Assembly (NCBI GenBank): GCA_025965895.1
Contig: JAOPWC010000073.1
Location: forward strand, 102,522-166,521
Source of the DNA: Mycobacterium sp.
GTDB lineage: Bacteria > Actinomycetota > Actinomycetes > Mycobacteriales > Mycobacteriaceae
DNA: 64,000 bases
Reading direction: 5' to 3'
Numbering within the stretch: position 1 is the stretch's first letter; every line of letters begins with the position of its first letter. Below, piece by piece: positions 53,045-61,798 of the stretch. Both the position numbers and the translations under genes were made by a program. The notes beneath the pieces are model-generated. The model was given only the letters and a program-made list of their open reading frames with translations, was not told the DNA's origin and searched no databases.

Positions 53045-54307
53045 TTATCGCGGCTTCGTGGGCGTCGCAGACGGACTGACCTCGGGTTCCCGTGCACCCG
53101 GTCCGAGGGTGTAGATGTGGTCGGGCGAGATCACCGTGGTGATCGCGGTTGCCAGCGTCGTGCTCGGTTCGTTGCCCTGATATCCGATGTCGGTGTTGAT
53201 GAGGATGACCAGCGTGCGTTTCTGTTCCGGCAGGTAGACCGCCACGCTCTGATAACCGGGGAGGCTTCCGTTGTGACCGATCCACCCGCCCAGGTTGAAG
53301 ATCCCGAGCCCGTATCCGTCCTGCAGCGGCAAACCTTGGGCATTCACAGTCTGTAACCGCTGCGCTTGCATGGCCGGCGAGAGCAGCTTCCCGGTGGCTA
53401 CCGCCGGTGCCCAGGTGTGCAGGTCTTCCAGCGTCGAGATCATCGCCCCCGCTGCCCAGGCCCACGACGGATCCCAGTCGGTGGAGGCGGTGACGGCGCC
53501 GTCCGGGGTCTGGTTGGTGTAGCCCTGGGGGTGGGGGTCGGGGAACGCATTCGTCGTGGGAAAGCTGGTGTGGCCCATGTTCAGTGGCGCGAGGATATGA
53601 TCGTGGATGTAGTCGGGCAGCTGTTGGCCGCTCACCTTCTCCACCACCAGGCCCAGTAGGACCGTGTTGGTGTTGCAGTATTGGAATCCCTGCCCGGGCG
53701 GGAACACCGGGGGTTCGGCGAACGCGTATCCGAGCAGCTGCTGCGGCGTGAAATTGCTGCGTGGGTTAGCGAACAACGCCTGCTGGAATGCGGTGGTGTT
53801 GGTGTAGTTGTAGAGGCCGCTCTGCATTCGCGCCAGCTCCCGCAAGGTGATCTGGTTGCCCTCGGGAACGCCGTCGATGTACTTGCCGACCGGATCGTCA
53901 AGCCCGAGCTTGCCCTGATCGGCGAGCTGAAGCACCCCGGTGACCGTGAATGTCTTTGTCTCGCTGCCGATTCGGCTGTAGAAGTCCGCTTTCATCGGGT
54001 CGCCGGTGGCCTTGTCGGCGACGCCGAATGTGCGGACGTACCGACCTTCGGGACCCCACAGGCCGACGATCGCGCCTGGTATCGAGGCAGCGGCCATGCC
54101 CTGGTTGATCGCGGTATCCAGCCGCTGCGCGGTGCCGGGGTCGATCTCGTTCGTTGCCTCCGCGCTGGGTGGTGACGACGTCGCTCCGCCCGATTGTCTC
54201 GAGGCCGAATCGTTGCCGCAGGCCGCCGCCACGATCAGAAACGCCCCGCTTGCTGCAGCCAGAAGCCTTCGCCGCCAACGCCGGTCCGTCACCACACCTG
54301 CAGTCAT
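53045..54307 (-). CDS. Class C beta-lactamase/esterase-fold lipoprotein
   Basis: 420-aa secreted lipoprotein. N-terminal RRWRRRLLAAASGAFLIVAA followed by lipobox AAC at Cys30. The serine-hydrolase domain has Ser115-x-x-Lys118 in RIGSETKTF and the Tyr-x-Asn motif in FQYCNTNTVLL. A third block, WIGHNGSLPGYQS, replaces the KTG motif with HNG. This matches DD-peptidase/esterase-type members (LpqK/LipD-like) of mycobacteria rather than a true beta-lactamase. ATG at 54307 chosen because the signal peptide starts there. Likely acts on envelope peptides or esters. Confidence 0.87.
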   Translation of the reverse strand: MTAGVVTDRRWRRRLLAAASGAFLIVAAACGNDSASRQSGGATSSPPSAEATNEIDPGTAQRLDTAINQGMAAASIPGAIVGLWGPEGRYVRTFGVADKATGDPMKADFYSRIGSETKTFTVTGVLQLADQGKLGLDDPVGKYIDGVPEGNQITLRELARMQSGLYNYTNTTAFQQALFANPRSNFTPQQLLGYAFAEPPVFPPGQGFQYCNTNTVLLGLVVEKVSGQQLPDYIHDHILAPLNMGHTSFPTTNAFPDPHPQGYTNQTPDGAVTASTDWDPSWAWAAGAMISTLEDLHTWAPAVATGKLLSPAMQAQRLQTVNAQGLPLQDGYGLGIFNLGGWIGHNGSLPGYQSVAVYLPEQKRTLVILINTDIGYQGNEPSTTLATAITTVISPDHIYTLGPGAREPEVSPSATPTKPR

Positions 54308-54409
54308 TGGCTGCACACTATTCGACGACGCCGCCCTCGCGCGGTCGTAATCGGTGTTTCGTGTCGAAGATCGTGCCGCCATCGGTCTGCGCAGGGTTTG
54401 GCACCAGGC

Positions 54410-55510
54410 TCATCCAGGCGGCCCGGGAGCCAGGGTGATGTTGGCGTTGCGCTGGCCGCCGCCGGGGTCAACCCATGTCAGCGACACGGAGTCGCCCGGA
54501 TGGTGTTGATCGAGGATGTTCGTCAGCGCGTTGGCGTTGCCGACGGCATTGCCGTCAAACGCGGTGATCACGTCGCCACCGATCATTCCGGCCTGCGCCG
54601 CGGGACTGCCCCGCAGCACCTGCCGAACCGCGACGCCGCCGCCGTTCCGGGTGTCGGCCACGCCGACGCCAAGCATCGGTGTGTCACCGACGTGGACTGT
54701 CGGTGACGGCGCGCGCGCGCGAATCTGGTCCGCGATTGCCAGCGCCTGATTGATCGGGATCGCATACCCGCCGCTACTGGTGTGATAGCTCATGGAGGCA
54801 GCGGTGTCGATGCCGACCACCTGACCGGCGCCGTTCACCAACGGGCCGCCCGAATCGCCAGGACGCAGGTTTGCGGCGATCTGGATCAGGCCCGTCAGCC
54901 GCTCGGAGCTGCCGGTGAGGTCATCGCTGGCGACGATGCTCTGGTCAAGCGCTCTGACGGTTCCGGGTTCACGGGTGAGTCCGCCGTTAGGTCCGCCCGC
55001 GTTGCCGACCCCGACGATCGGATCGCCGACAGCGACCGTGTTCGAATCGCCGAGGGGAGCGGTGGGAAGACCGCCGGCCCCGCGCAGTTGCACCAGGGCG
55101 ATGTCGTGTGTGCGGTCATAGCCGAGCACGTCGATCGGGAAGGTGCGTCCGGTGCCCAGATTCGTTCCCGAGATGCCCGTCGCGCCTTCGACGACGTGGT
55201 TATTGGTCAGTACCTCACCGTCCGGGTTCACCACGATGCCGGTACCCACGCCGATCGCGTTCTGGTAGTCGAGGGTGGTGTTGATCTGAACCACCGCGGC
55301 TTCGGCCTGACCCGTGCTGATGGGGTCGGCCGGCGCCTGTTTGATCAGTTCGAGATGGCCTGATGTCAGAGCAACCGGCTGAGCCTGTACCCCGACATGA
55401 CCCGGCGGCGCGACGCCGAGTCCAATCACGACTACGACGGCAAATAAGGCCGTCGACCACCAGTGCCTACGTTCTCGCATGGGTTGATGTCTTCTTTGCA
55501 TTCCCCCCAT
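54410..55510 (-). CDS. pepA: Secreted HtrA-like serine protease PepA with PDZ domain
   Basis: 366-aa protein. Signal peptide (ALFAVVVVIGLGVAP), trypsin-fold domain with His105 (LTNNHVVEG), Asp136 (DRTHDIALVQL) and Ser220 (RPGDSGGPL), then a C-terminal PDZ domain (MLGVGVADTRNGGGVAVRQV, GGDVITAFDGNAV). Similar in length and layout to M. tuberculosis PepA (Rv0125, Mtb32A) as I recall it. ATG at 55510 has an AGGAGGT ribosome site. Likely cell-wall or secreted protein quality control. Separated from the lipoprotein gene by about 100 bases on the same strand. Confidence 0.88.
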   Translation of the reverse strand: MGGMQRRHQPMRERRHWWSTALFAVVVVIGLGVAPPGHVGVQAQPVALTSGHLELIKQAPADPISTGQAEAAVVQINTTLDYQNAIGVGTGIVVNPDGEVLTNNHVVEGATGISGTNLGTGRTFPIDVLGYDRTHDIALVQLRGAGGLPTAPLGDSNTVAVGDPIVGVGNAGGPNGGLTREPGTVRALDQSIVASDDLTGSSERLTGLIQIAANLRPGDSGGPLVNGAGQVVGIDTAASMSYHTSSGGYAIPINQALAIADQIRARAPSPTVHVGDTPMLGVGVADTRNGGGVAVRQVLRGSPAAQAGMIGGDVITAFDGNAVGNANALTNILDQHHPGDSVSLTWVDPGGGQRNANITLAPGPPG

Positions 55511-55644
55511 TGCCCACCTCCTGCTCGAGCTTGGTTAACCCCGACCGTTCTTTTCATAGTGACCCGAAAAGGCGTCCCATGTCGATCAGCGGGCCCGTAA
55601 TGCGGTAACGGGTAACTTCGCTGAGTTCGGGTACCCGGTCGGAT

Positions 55645-56580
55645 ATGAGTACAACAGATCACAGGTCGCCCGAGGTCAAAGAACAAGCTCATCAACAGGC
55701 CGACGAAGCCCGCGAGAAAATGGCGCGTCAGCGGGACAAACAATCCGGCGGAGTCAGCGGATGGGTGGCCAAACGCGCCGGCGACTGGGATCTGGCAGGT
55801 CAAGACGAAGCGACGATGCAGCGCCAGAAGTTCTTCTGGAACACGCTCCTCGATTACTGGTTCCGGATGGAGATGGACGGCTGGGAGAACCTGCCGGAGG
55901 CGCCGGTGCTGCTGGTCGGCATCCACTCGGGCGCCCCATTCGTGTGGGATGCCTGGACCGTCGGCGTGCAGTGGTGGCGGCGGTTCGGGCAGGCCCGGCC
56001 GTTGCACGGAACCGCCCACGATGCGTTGATGGCCATCCCGGTCATCGGGCGCTACTTCCGGGCGATGGGTGTGCTGCCCGCCGCCCCGGACTCCATCGCC
56101 AGGGCGCTTGCCGAGGGACGCGATGTGGCCGTGTGGCCCGGGGGCGAGGTCGACTCCTTGCGTCCGTGGAGTGAACGCGACCGCGCGAACCTCGCGGGCC
56201 GCACCGGGTTTGTGAAGATGGCGATTCGCGCCGGCGTGCCGATCGTGCCGGTCGCCACTGTTGGGGGAGCAGACGCCATGCCGGTGCTCATCCGGGGGGA
56301 TCGGCTCTCGCGTGCGCTGCGCCTTGACCGGCTCCTTCGCCTGAAGGTGTTTCCCATGGCGGTATCCCTGCCGTGGGGGATCGCCCCGGCGGCCCTACCG
56401 CAGTTTCCCCTGCCGGCCAAGATTCGCACCCGGTTCATGCCTTCCGTGGAAGTCGATCACGATCCGCAGCGCGTCGATGACGACGACTACGTCGACCGCA
56501 AATACCGCGAAGTGCAGGACAGTATCCAGTCTGGGATGGATGCGCTGGCGCGCAAACGCGCACTGCCGCTGTTCGGTTGA
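55645..56580 (+). CDS. Lysophospholipid/1-acylglycerol-phosphate acyltransferase-family protein
   Basis: 311-aa PlsC-related acyltransferase of the diacylglycerol-acyltransferase-like group. LLVGIHSGAPFVWDAWTVG contains the His that starts the HX(n)D catalytic block, VAVWPGGEVDSLRPWSERD is the glycerol-phosphate-binding region, and FVKMAIRAGVPIVPVATVGG is the third motif. The N-terminal about 45 residues are a charged helix (EQAHQQADEAREKMARQRDK). Likely acylates a lysolipid at the membrane. ATG at 55645, divergent from pepA. Confidence 0.83.
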   Translation: MSTTDHRSPEVKEQAHQQADEAREKMARQRDKQSGGVSGWVAKRAGDWDLAGQDEATMQRQKFFWNTLLDYWFRMEMDGWENLPEAPVLLVGIHSGAPFVWDAWTVGVQWWRRFGQARPLHGTAHDALMAIPVIGRYFRAMGVLPAAPDSIARALAEGRDVAVWPGGEVDSLRPWSERDRANLAGRTGFVKMAIRAGVPIVPVATVGGADAMPVLIRGDRLSRALRLDRLLRLKVFPMAVSLPWGIAPAALPQFPLPAKIRTRFMPSVEVDHDPQRVDDDDYVDRKYREVQDSIQSGMDALARKRALPLFG

Positions 56581-56599
56581 CAGCCGAAAAGCCAGCCGG

Positions 56600-57193
56600 T
56601 CAATGGCAATACGAGCGGGTAGCGAAATCAAGTGCCGTTGGGTACAGACCGTCGAGTTGACGTGATGACGTGACGGTGTTTTTCGCATCTTGCAGCGCGC
56701 CTGCGCATGCCGGCGACTGCAGGACGTCCCAATGCGCCGCAATCTCGTCGACCATCTGCCGATTGAGGGTGTCGATCGTCGAGCGGGACGCAGACAGGTC
56801 GACAGCATTTGTCGGGGCATTGGCAGGGTCGAGCTTCCACTGCGCGAAGCGGCTGTACTCGATCGCATCGGTGGCGTTGATCTGGTCGTTGAAGACCTGT
56901 GTGACGTAGGCAGGGTCGATGCGGTGACCGGTTGCGTCCGCGCTCACCGCCGCAAGGACCTGGTTGACCCGCGGCGGGTCCTCGATACTGTTCTGCGCCC
57001 GCCATTTGAACGCGGCCACGGCATCAGCGGTCTGCAGTCGCTGCGCTGCGGCGTCGACCAACGGCCCAAGCGCGCCCCCCGGGTCTGCGCCGACTACGGG
57101 CGCCTCGGTTATCGCTGTCACGGTCAGGGCGCCCAGCAGGGCCAACAAGGCGGAAGCGCGAAATCGCATACCGCAGTTTTGCAGTGACGGCAT
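56600..57193 (-). CDS. Secreted chorismate mutase (AroQ-gamma type)
   Basis: 197-aa exported enzyme. The signal peptide (MRFRASALLALLGALTVTAI) leads to the all-helical AroQ-gamma fold: AVAAFKWRAQNSIEDPPRVN, RIDPAYVTQVFNDQINATDA, IEYSRFAQWKLDP and LSASRSTIDTLNRQMVDEIA. The Arg, Glu and Thr/Gln positions of the M. tuberculosis enzyme (Rv1885c) are largely kept. It converts chorismate to prephenate in the periplasm. Two cysteines at the C-terminal end (SPAC and SYCH) can form the known disulphide. ATG at 57193 given; ATG at 57169, directly at the signal peptide, is equally likely. Confidence 0.9.
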   Translation of the reverse strand: MPSLQNCGMRFRASALLALLGALTVTAITEAPVVGADPGGALGPLVDAAAQRLQTADAVAAFKWRAQNSIEDPPRVNQVLAAVSADATGHRIDPAYVTQVFNDQINATDAIEYSRFAQWKLDPANAPTNAVDLSASRSTIDTLNRQMVDEIAAHWDVLQSPACAGALQDAKNTVTSSRQLDGLYPTALDFATRSYCH

Positions 57194-57243
57194 AAGGGAG
57201 TGTCACCGAGGGCCAGCTGCAGGCGCCTGATCCCCGCGCCTGT

Positions 57244-57277
57244 TTGGCACGGCACCGATACGGGCAGTCCTTATAAT
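57244..57277 (+). promoter_or_regulatory. Candidate promoter with perfect TATAAT box
   Basis: TATAAT at 57272-57277 is an exact -10 match, rare in such GC-rich DNA. TTGGCA at 57244-57249 is a near -35, but the 22-base spacer is longer than ideal. It points towards the gene at 57322. Confidence 0.45.
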
Positions 57278-57321
57278 GTCCGTTTTGAATGAAGCACCGC
57301 GATCAAGGACGCGTAGACACC

Positions 57322-57633
57322 ATGAGCACAGAAGACACCAGTCAGAATAACGCCGAGCATCAGCCGGATTCCGATAGCGATCCGGAACGGGCAGGCCAGC
57401 TCGCCGACAAGCCCGAGCCCGATGAGTCGGCGAAGGACAAGGCCAAGGAAATGACTAAGGCCTACGACGACGAACTCAAGACGGCCGTGCTTCCCGGTTC
57501 TGATGGCACCGTGACCGGCACCGCGGTGAACGAATGGCTCGACGACGACGGCAATCCGAAATTCGGCCAAGACGAAGGCCAGCGAGGAAGCGACGGCGAA
57601 AAGGCCGAGAGCACGCCAGACAGCGAGGGCTAG
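57322..57633 (+). CDS. Small acidic hydrophilic protein
   Basis: 103-aa protein rich in Asp, Glu, Lys and Ser (DSDSDPERAGQLADKPEPDE, then DKAKEMTKAYDDELKTAVLP) with a short conserved-looking tail GTVTGTAVNEWLDDDGNPKF. No membrane part. ATG at 57322 preferred over an in-frame ATG 33 bases upstream. It sits behind a TATAAT promoter and converges with the 57630 gene with a four-base overlap. Mycobacteria encode many such proteins; function unknown. Confidence 0.7.
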   Translation: MSTEDTSQNNAEHQPDSDSDPERAGQLADKPEPDESAKDKAKEMTKAYDDELKTAVLPGSDGTVTGTAVNEWLDDDGNPKFGQDEGQRGSDGEKAESTPDSEG

Positions 57634-57875
57634 CGAGGCCGGCGCAGCCTGCGCCACAGGCGCAGCGGAAACAGACCGATCAGTGGCGCGCGCTTACCGA
57701 GATCATCGGTGTCGCGCCTGTTGAACGCGCCGGCATAGCGCTGAGCGTCCTGCGCAGTCGCATACTGCTTTGATCCGCCACCGACGCCGCAACCGCGTTC
57801 GCAGTCCCAGCGCATCATCCGGCCCTCGGCGTGAAACGCAGGCCGATGCCCGAGGACCCGGCAAGCCCAACTCAT
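57630..57875 (-). CDS. Conserved small Cys-containing mycobacterial protein
   Basis: 81-aa protein with CRVLGHRPAFHAEGRMMRWD, CERGCGVGGGSKQYATAQDA and FNRRDTDDLGKRAPLIGLFP, ending in an Arg-rich tail. Cysteines (in SWACRV and in CERGCG) and a histidine suggest a small metal site. The pattern matches a family of uncharacterised short proteins in mycobacteria. ATG at 57875; the MFS gene stop at 57883 is eight bases upstream, so it may be the last gene of that transcript. Confidence 0.72.
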   Translation of the reverse strand: MSWACRVLGHRPAFHAEGRMMRWDCERGCGVGGGSKQYATAQDAQRYAGAFNRRDTDDLGKRAPLIGLFPLRLWRRLRRPR

Positions 57876-57882
57876 CCTGCGG

Positions 57883-59457
57883 TCATTTCTCACCGTGCTG
57901 CTCGGGCGGTCTCAAACGGCGCCGGCCCTTTCGTGCCACACGGTGCCCGGCAAGCGCCTGACGGGTTGTGGCCGGCTCAGCCTGTGCGCCGCCGCCATTG
58001 TGGTCGGCGTCCGCGTCGGCGGTGGTCAGCGGCGTCGCAAGGTCCTCCAGCGTGCGTCCTTCGGCTTTGACGCCCAGCACGACTTCCACCAAGCCCGCCA
58101 CAGCCATCACGGCCGCCCCGACCAGGAACGAAAGCGCGACCAGAGCACGATCGCCGGAGTTGATGAGCTGCCCGAACAGCAGTGGACCGCTGATGCCCCC
58201 GATGGCCGTGCCGACGGCGTAGAAGAATGCGATGGCCATTGCGCGGGTTTCCATGGGGAAGACTTCGCTCACGGTCAGGTAGGCGGCGCTGGCCCCGGCG
58301 GAGGCGAGGAAGAAGCACGCCGCCAGCACGATGAGAAACGCCCAGACACCGCCCGCACGGGTCACGAAGACGCCGGCGAGCGCGACGGCGATCGCGGCGG
58401 ATCCCAGGTAGGACAGCGCGATCATCGGCTTTCTGCCTACCGTGTCGAAGAATCGCCCGAGCACCAGTGGGCCGGCGAAGTTGCTCAACGCCCACAGGAT
58501 GAAGAACACCGGCACCGTCCCCGAAGCCACCGAATAGAACCCGCTCAACAACGTGCCGAGGTTGAAGGTCACCGCGTTGTACATGAAGGCCTGGCCGATG
58601 AACAGTGCGAGCCCGAGGAATGCCCGCCGCGGATACAGGCTGAACGCGACCTTCGCGATCTCCTTGAACGAGATCGTCGTGCGCTGCCGGACCGTCAGCG
58701 ATCCCTGCGGTTGCGCTAGGGGCTGCTGCGTTTCCCGCTGCACCTCCTGCTCGATCTCGGCGACGATCCGCTCTGCTTCCTCCTCGCGGCCGTGGATGAA
58801 CAGCCAACGGGGGCTTTCGGGAATGTGGCGGCGGACCACCAGCACGATCAGGCCGAAAACCGCCCCGATTCCGAACGCCATTCGCCAGCCGATGTTCGGG
58901 GGAAAGATCGACGTGTTGAGCAACAGCAGCGCGCCGGCCGCACCGAGAGCCGATCCCAGCCAGTAGGAGCCGTTGATCGCCAAGTCGACCCGACCACGCA
59001 CACGGGCGGGAATGAGTTCGTCGATCGCGGAGTTGATCGCCGCGTATTCGCCGCCGATGCCGGCGCCGGTAAAGAAGCGCGCGAGGAAGAAATACCACGG
59101 CGCGAACGCGAACGCCGTTGCCACGGTTGCTATTAGATACAGACCAAGCGTGATCATGAACAGTTTCTTGCGGCCGAAGCGGTCGGTCAGTTGGCCGAAG
59201 AACAGCGCCCCCAGGCATGCTCCGGCAATGTAAACGGCCGCGGTGACGCCGATCTGGGCTGCGCTGATTCTGATCCCGCTGTCGGCCTCGGTGAGGCGCG
59301 CCGACACGTTGCCCACCATCGTGACCTCGAGGCCGTCGAGTATCCAGACCGATCCGAGGCCGATGACCACGCGCCAGTGAAAGCGCGACCAGGGTAGCCG
59401 GTCCAGCCGCGCCGGCACTTGCGTCGTGATTGTGCCTGTTTGAACGCCTGAGCTCAT
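57883..59457 (-). CDS. MFS transporter, sugar/metabolite:H+ symporter family
   Basis: 524-aa 12-helix transporter. Family signatures: GQLTDRFGRKKLFM (motif A), the GGEYAAINSAIDELIPARVR (PETR-like) segment between helices 4 and 5, PESPRWLFIHGREEEAERIV after helix 6, and RFFDTVGRKPMIALSYLG in the second half. The C-terminal about 60 residues are cytoplasmic and Arg-rich. It is divergent from a 2-hydroxyacid dehydrogenase (71 bases between), so it may import a hydroxy acid or sugar acid for that enzyme; this is an inference. Confidence 0.87.
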   Translation of the reverse strand: MSSGVQTGTITTQVPARLDRLPWSRFHWRVVIGLGSVWILDGLEVTMVGNVSARLTEADSGIRISAAQIGVTAAVYIAGACLGALFFGQLTDRFGRKKLFMITLGLYLIATVATAFAFAPWYFFLARFFTGAGIGGEYAAINSAIDELIPARVRGRVDLAINGSYWLGSALGAAGALLLLNTSIFPPNIGWRMAFGIGAVFGLIVLVVRRHIPESPRWLFIHGREEEAERIVAEIEQEVQRETQQPLAQPQGSLTVRQRTTISFKEIAKVAFSLYPRRAFLGLALFIGQAFMYNAVTFNLGTLLSGFYSVASGTVPVFFILWALSNFAGPLVLGRFFDTVGRKPMIALSYLGSAAIAVALAGVFVTRAGGVWAFLIVLAACFFLASAGASAAYLTVSEVFPMETRAMAIAFFYAVGTAIGGISGPLLFGQLINSGDRALVALSFLVGAAVMAVAGLVEVVLGVKAEGRTLEDLATPLTTADADADHNGGGAQAEPATTRQALAGHRVARKGRRRLRPPEQHGEK

Positions 59458-59528
59458 CGCGGCCTCCTACAGGACATCGCTGCCCTCGCTCGGGGTGACT
59501 ACAGGGATTACCCGCGCCGGCGAATTCA

Positions 59529-60491
59529 ATGCTGGTGGACACTGAAAATGTGAGCGTTCTTCAGACCGGCGAACTGGGGCCCGAACTGGCCGAGGCATTG
59601 GCGGCTCGACACGCCGTGCTGCAAATGCCGGACGTCGGCCAGCGGGCATTTTTGAAGGAGCACGGGTCGTCGGTTACCGCGATCGTCACCTCCGGGGCGG
59701 GTGTGGACGCCCAGTTGATGGCGGCGCTGCCCAACCTCGGTGCCATCGTCAACTACGGTGCGGGCTACGACTCGATCGATGTGGACGCGGCGCGCCGTCG
59801 CGGCATCGGCGTGAGCAATACCCCCGACGTGCTCACCGACACTGTCGCCGACACCGCAGTCGGCCTGACCATCTGCATGATGCGCGGCTTGTGCACCGCC
59901 GACCGTTACGTCCGGGCCAACCGTTGGCCTGCGGGGGGCGAGTTCCCGCTGACCCGAGATGTCAACGGCACTCAGATCGGCATCCTCGGCATGGGCCGGA
60001 TCGGCACCGCGATCGCCAGAAGGCTTGAGGGGTTCGACTGCGCAATCGCGTACCACAATCGCCATGAGGTGTCCGGCTCGCCGTACCGGTACGCCGCCTC
60101 ACCCATCGAACTCGCCGAGTCCGTCGACGTCCTGGTCGTCTCGGCCGCGGGCGGCAAGGGAACCCAGCAGTTGGTCAATCGCGCGGTTCTCGAGGCGCTC
60201 GGGGCGGACTGCTACCTGGTCAACATCGCCCGCGGCAGCGTCATCGACCAGGACGCTCTGGTCGACGTGCTGCGTGCGGGCGCACTTGCCGGTGCCGGAC
60301 TCGACGTCTTCGCCGACGAACCGAACGTGCCGGCGGAATTGCGCGAACTGGACAACGTGGTACTGCTTCCGCACGTCGGAAGTGCCACAGCCCGCACCCG
60401 TTCGGCGATGGCCGCGTTGGCGCTGCGGAATCTGGACCAATACCTGACCCAGGGCACCCTGACGACGCCCGTCGTCGCGCCGCGACAGTAG
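59529..60491 (+). CDS. D-2-hydroxyacid dehydrogenase (NAD-dependent)
   Basis: 320-aa enzyme. NAD-binding IGILGMGRIGTAIARRLEGF, catalytic Arg in LVNIARGSVIDQDAL, Glu in GLDVFADEPNVPAEL and the active-site His in [18 protein letters not shown]. The substrate domain at the N-terminus includes IVNYGAGYDSIDVDAARRRG. It reduces 2-keto acids such as glyoxylate or hydroxypyruvate. ATG at 59529 given; GTG at 59550 may be the true start. It is divergent from the MFS transporter. Confidence 0.88.
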   Translation: MLVDTENVSVLQTGELGPELAEALAARHAVLQMPDVGQRAFLKEHGSSVTAIVTSGAGVDAQLMAALPNLGAIVNYGAGYDSIDVDAARRRGIGVSNTPDVLTDTVADTAVGLTICMMRGLCTADRYVRANRWPAGGEFPLTRDVNGTQIGILGMGRIGTAIARRLEGFDCAIAYHNRHEVSGSPYRYAASPIELAESVDVLVVSAAGGKGTQQLVNRAVLEALGADCYLVNIARGSVIDQDALVDVLRAGALAGAGLDVFADEPNVPAELRELDNVVLLPHVGSATARTRSAMAALALRNLDQYLTQGTLTTPVVAPRQ

Positions 60492-60524
60492 CGGCGACGG
60501 GCGCACAGGGCGTTAACTAACCCC

Positions 60525-60750
60525 GTGTCGGGCTGGGACGGCGAGGAGTACACCCGGGTCAGCGGTCTTCAGCGTGCAATGGCGCGCGATGCCATGGCGG
60601 CGCTTGCCCTCGCCCGCTCCCAGAAGGTGCTCGACATCGGCTGTGGTGACGGGGCAGCGGACCCAGTTCGTCAGCGACGTCGGACGGCACTACGCACAGG
60701 TCTCGGGGCTCTTTCTGGTCACCCAGATGCGCGCCGAACCGCGCAGGTAA
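60525..60750 (+). pseudogene. SAM-dependent methyltransferase gene with internal deletion
   Basis: The first 45 codons read VSGLQRAMARDAMAALALAR, KVLDIGCGDG, a methyltransferase N-terminus with its SAM motif. The frame then shifts and reads RTQFVSDVGRHYAQVSGLFL and VTQMRAEPRR before a TAA at 60748-60750, which looks like the C-terminus of the same kind of protein. About 150 central residues are missing. The remnant lies just upstream of the mycolic acid methyltransferase. Confidence 0.7.
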
Positions 60751-60870
60751 GCGCCCTTTCCGCGCTGATTCCCGCACTTCTCGTAGGATCGGGTAGCTTT
60801 CCCGACAGTAAAACGCCTTGACCGGACACCGGCGGTGGGCCGGAATGGGGCACTGAACAAGGACGGGACA

Positions 60871-61755
60871 TTGCCAGAAACGCAGTCGGTACCGCAGGAC
60901 CTCACGCCGCACTTCGAGGACGTGCAGCACCACTACGACCTCTCCGACGACTTCTATCGGCTATTCCTGGACCCGACGCAGACCTACAGCTGCGCATACT
61001 TCGAGCGCGACGACATGGCGCTGGAACAGGCACAGATCGCCAAAATCGACCTCGCGCTCGGCAAGCTTGGCCTCGCGCCGGGCATGACGCTGCTCGACGT
61101 CGGCTGCGGCTGGGGCGCCACGTTGATGCGGGCGCTCGAGAAGTACGACGTCAACGTCATCGGGCTGACGCTGAGCAGAAACCAGCAGGCTCACGTCGAG
61201 AAGATCTTCGCGGATTCGGACAGCCAACGCTCCAAGCGCGTGCTGCTGCAAGGCTGGGAGCAGTTTCACGAGCCGGTCGACCGGATCGTCAGCATCGGGG
61301 CGTTCGAGCACTTCGGCTTCGACCGTTACCACGACTTCTTCAAGATGGCCTACGGGTCGCTTCCCGCCGACGGTGTGATGATGCTCCACACGATCGTGCA
61401 GCCCGGCGCCGAGGAATTCAAAGCGCGCAACATGCCGATCACCATGCGCCATCTACGGTTCTTCAAATTCATCATGGACGAGATCTTCCCCGGCGGCCGA
61501 CTGCCGTCAGTTGCGGCTGTCGAGGAGCACGCCATCACGGCAGGGTTCCAGGTCACCCGCGTGCAACCGTTGCGACTGCACTATGCACGGACGCTGGACA
61601 CATGGGCCGCGTCGCTTCAGGCGCGCAAGAACGAGGCCATCGCGATCCAGTCGGAAGAGGTCTACGAGCGGTACATGAAGTACCTGACCGGCTGCGCGGA
61701 ACTGTTCCGCGACGGCTACACCGACGTCTGCCAGTTCACGCTTGCGAAAAGCTAG
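60871..61755 (+). CDS. Mycolic acid methyltransferase (cyclopropane synthase/MmaA/UmaA family)
   Basis: 294-aa enzyme. Family blocks are nearly identical to known CmaA/MmaA/UmaA: DVQHHYDLSDDFYRLFLDPT, QTYSCAYFERDDMALEQAQI, MTLLDVGCGWGATLMRALEK (SAM motif), RIVSIGAFEHFGFDRYHDFF and SEEVYERYMKYLTGCAELFR. It methylates or cyclopropanates double bonds of meromycolate on ACP. The start is most likely TTG at 60871 with GGACGGGA upstream; GTG at 60835 would add 12 residues. Which position on the mycolate is modified cannot be decided. Confidence 0.9.
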   Translation: MPETQSVPQDLTPHFEDVQHHYDLSDDFYRLFLDPTQTYSCAYFERDDMALEQAQIAKIDLALGKLGLAPGMTLLDVGCGWGATLMRALEKYDVNVIGLTLSRNQQAHVEKIFADSDSQRSKRVLLQGWEQFHEPVDRIVSIGAFEHFGFDRYHDFFKMAYGSLPADGVMMLHTIVQPGAEEFKARNMPITMRHLRFFKFIMDEIFPGGRLPSVAAVEEHAITAGFQVTRVQPLRLHYARTLDTWAASLQARKNEAIAIQSEEVYERYMKYLTGCAELFRDGYTDVCQFTLAKS

Positions 61756-61798
61756 ACCGATCCGCAGCCGTCTCGTTCGATCGGCAGACGACAATCGT

